Positions 63,964 to 64,000 of a stretch of 64,000 nt of DNA are shown here, piece after piece. The DNA is from Hortaea werneckii (Eukaryota > Ascomycota > Dothideomycetes > Mycosphaerellales > Teratosphaeriaceae), in assembly GCA_037044905.1 (NCBI GenBank), contig JBAOKB010000088.1, positions 1-64,000 of the forward strand, given 5' to 3'. The position numbers and the translations under genes were made by a program. Each line of letters begins with the position of its first letter. Positions within the stretch are counted from its first letter, which is position 1. The notes beneath the pieces are model-generated. The model saw only the letters and a list, made by a program, of their open reading frames with translations, did not search any database and was not told the origin of the DNA.

Positions 63964-64000
63964 ATGGCACCAACGACCCGCCGCAACAGCGCATTGCTGA
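63964..64000 (+). CDS. Possible start of a gene cut by the window edge
   Basis: ATG 63964 opens a frame of 12 codons to the edge (MAPTTRRNSALL). A basic MAPxTRR start is common in fungal nuclear proteins, but so little sequence remains that no identity is possible. Confidence 0.25.
   Translation, partial: MAPTTRRNSALL

Noticed and set aside
1..64000. CRISPR arrays, bacterial operons, secondary-metabolite cluster
   Set aside because: The genome is eukaryotic, the tandem arrays lack spacer-repeat structure, and no polyketide, peptide or terpene synthase is present.

Overview
This window comes from a filamentous ascomycete (Pezizomycotina). The genes are compact, most have zero to three short GT-AG introns of about 50-130 nt, and the proteins include fungal-type Prp16, Ero1, Ams1, Mdm38/LETM1, Ptc7, Pcd1, a cutinase and a class III GH18 chitinase. 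A dispersed single 5S rRNA gene, intron-bearing tRNA genes and a TpA-rich block resembling repeat-induced point mutation (RIP) also fit this group. A dothideomycete is my best guess, held weakly.

Layout. 0.7-14.4 kb holds ordinary genes: an Env7/STK16-type kinase, a chitinase, a short-chain dehydrogenase, a mitochondrial adenylate kinase, LETM1/Mdm38, a Ptc7-type PP2C phosphatase and a small DUF202 membrane protein. Three or four consecutive products (dehydrogenase long form, adenylate kinase, LETM1, Ptc7) look mitochondrial. 14.6-16.6 kb encodes a seven-helix receptor-like protein. 16.6-27.4 kb is the odd part. It contains a TpA-rich, RIP-like gene desert, two divergently oriented tRNA-Asn(GTT) genes with introns, a FAN1-type nuclease, a small TMEM256/DUF423 protein, three unrelated degenerate tandem arrays (units of about 130, 88 and 100 bp), and purine-rich and pyrimidine-rich tracts.

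27.4-42.4 kb returns to housekeeping genes: ERO1, a calmodulin-dependent kinase, a Pcd1-type Nudix hydrolase, an uncharacterised fungal protein, alpha-mannosidase Ams1 and a rhodanese-type phosphatase/arsenate reductase. 43.0 kb carries a 119-nt 5S rRNA gene on the minus strand whose helices are preserved by compensatory changes. 44.9-51.9 kb has an OSCA/TMEM63-type channel, a cutinase and a DHA1 drug/polyamine transporter. 52-54.7 kb is gene-poor and contains a possible small cysteine-rich secreted protein. 54.8-62.8 kb has Prp16, a secreted type-B carboxylesterase/lipase and the ribosome-biogenesis WD40 protein Pwp1. A new gene may begin in the last 37 bases.

The genes do not form one pathway. 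Splice sites were assigned by eye from reading frame, consensus and family sequence, so exon coordinates are models. Several open frames begin at non-ATG codons, and I moved those starts to the first supported ATG.
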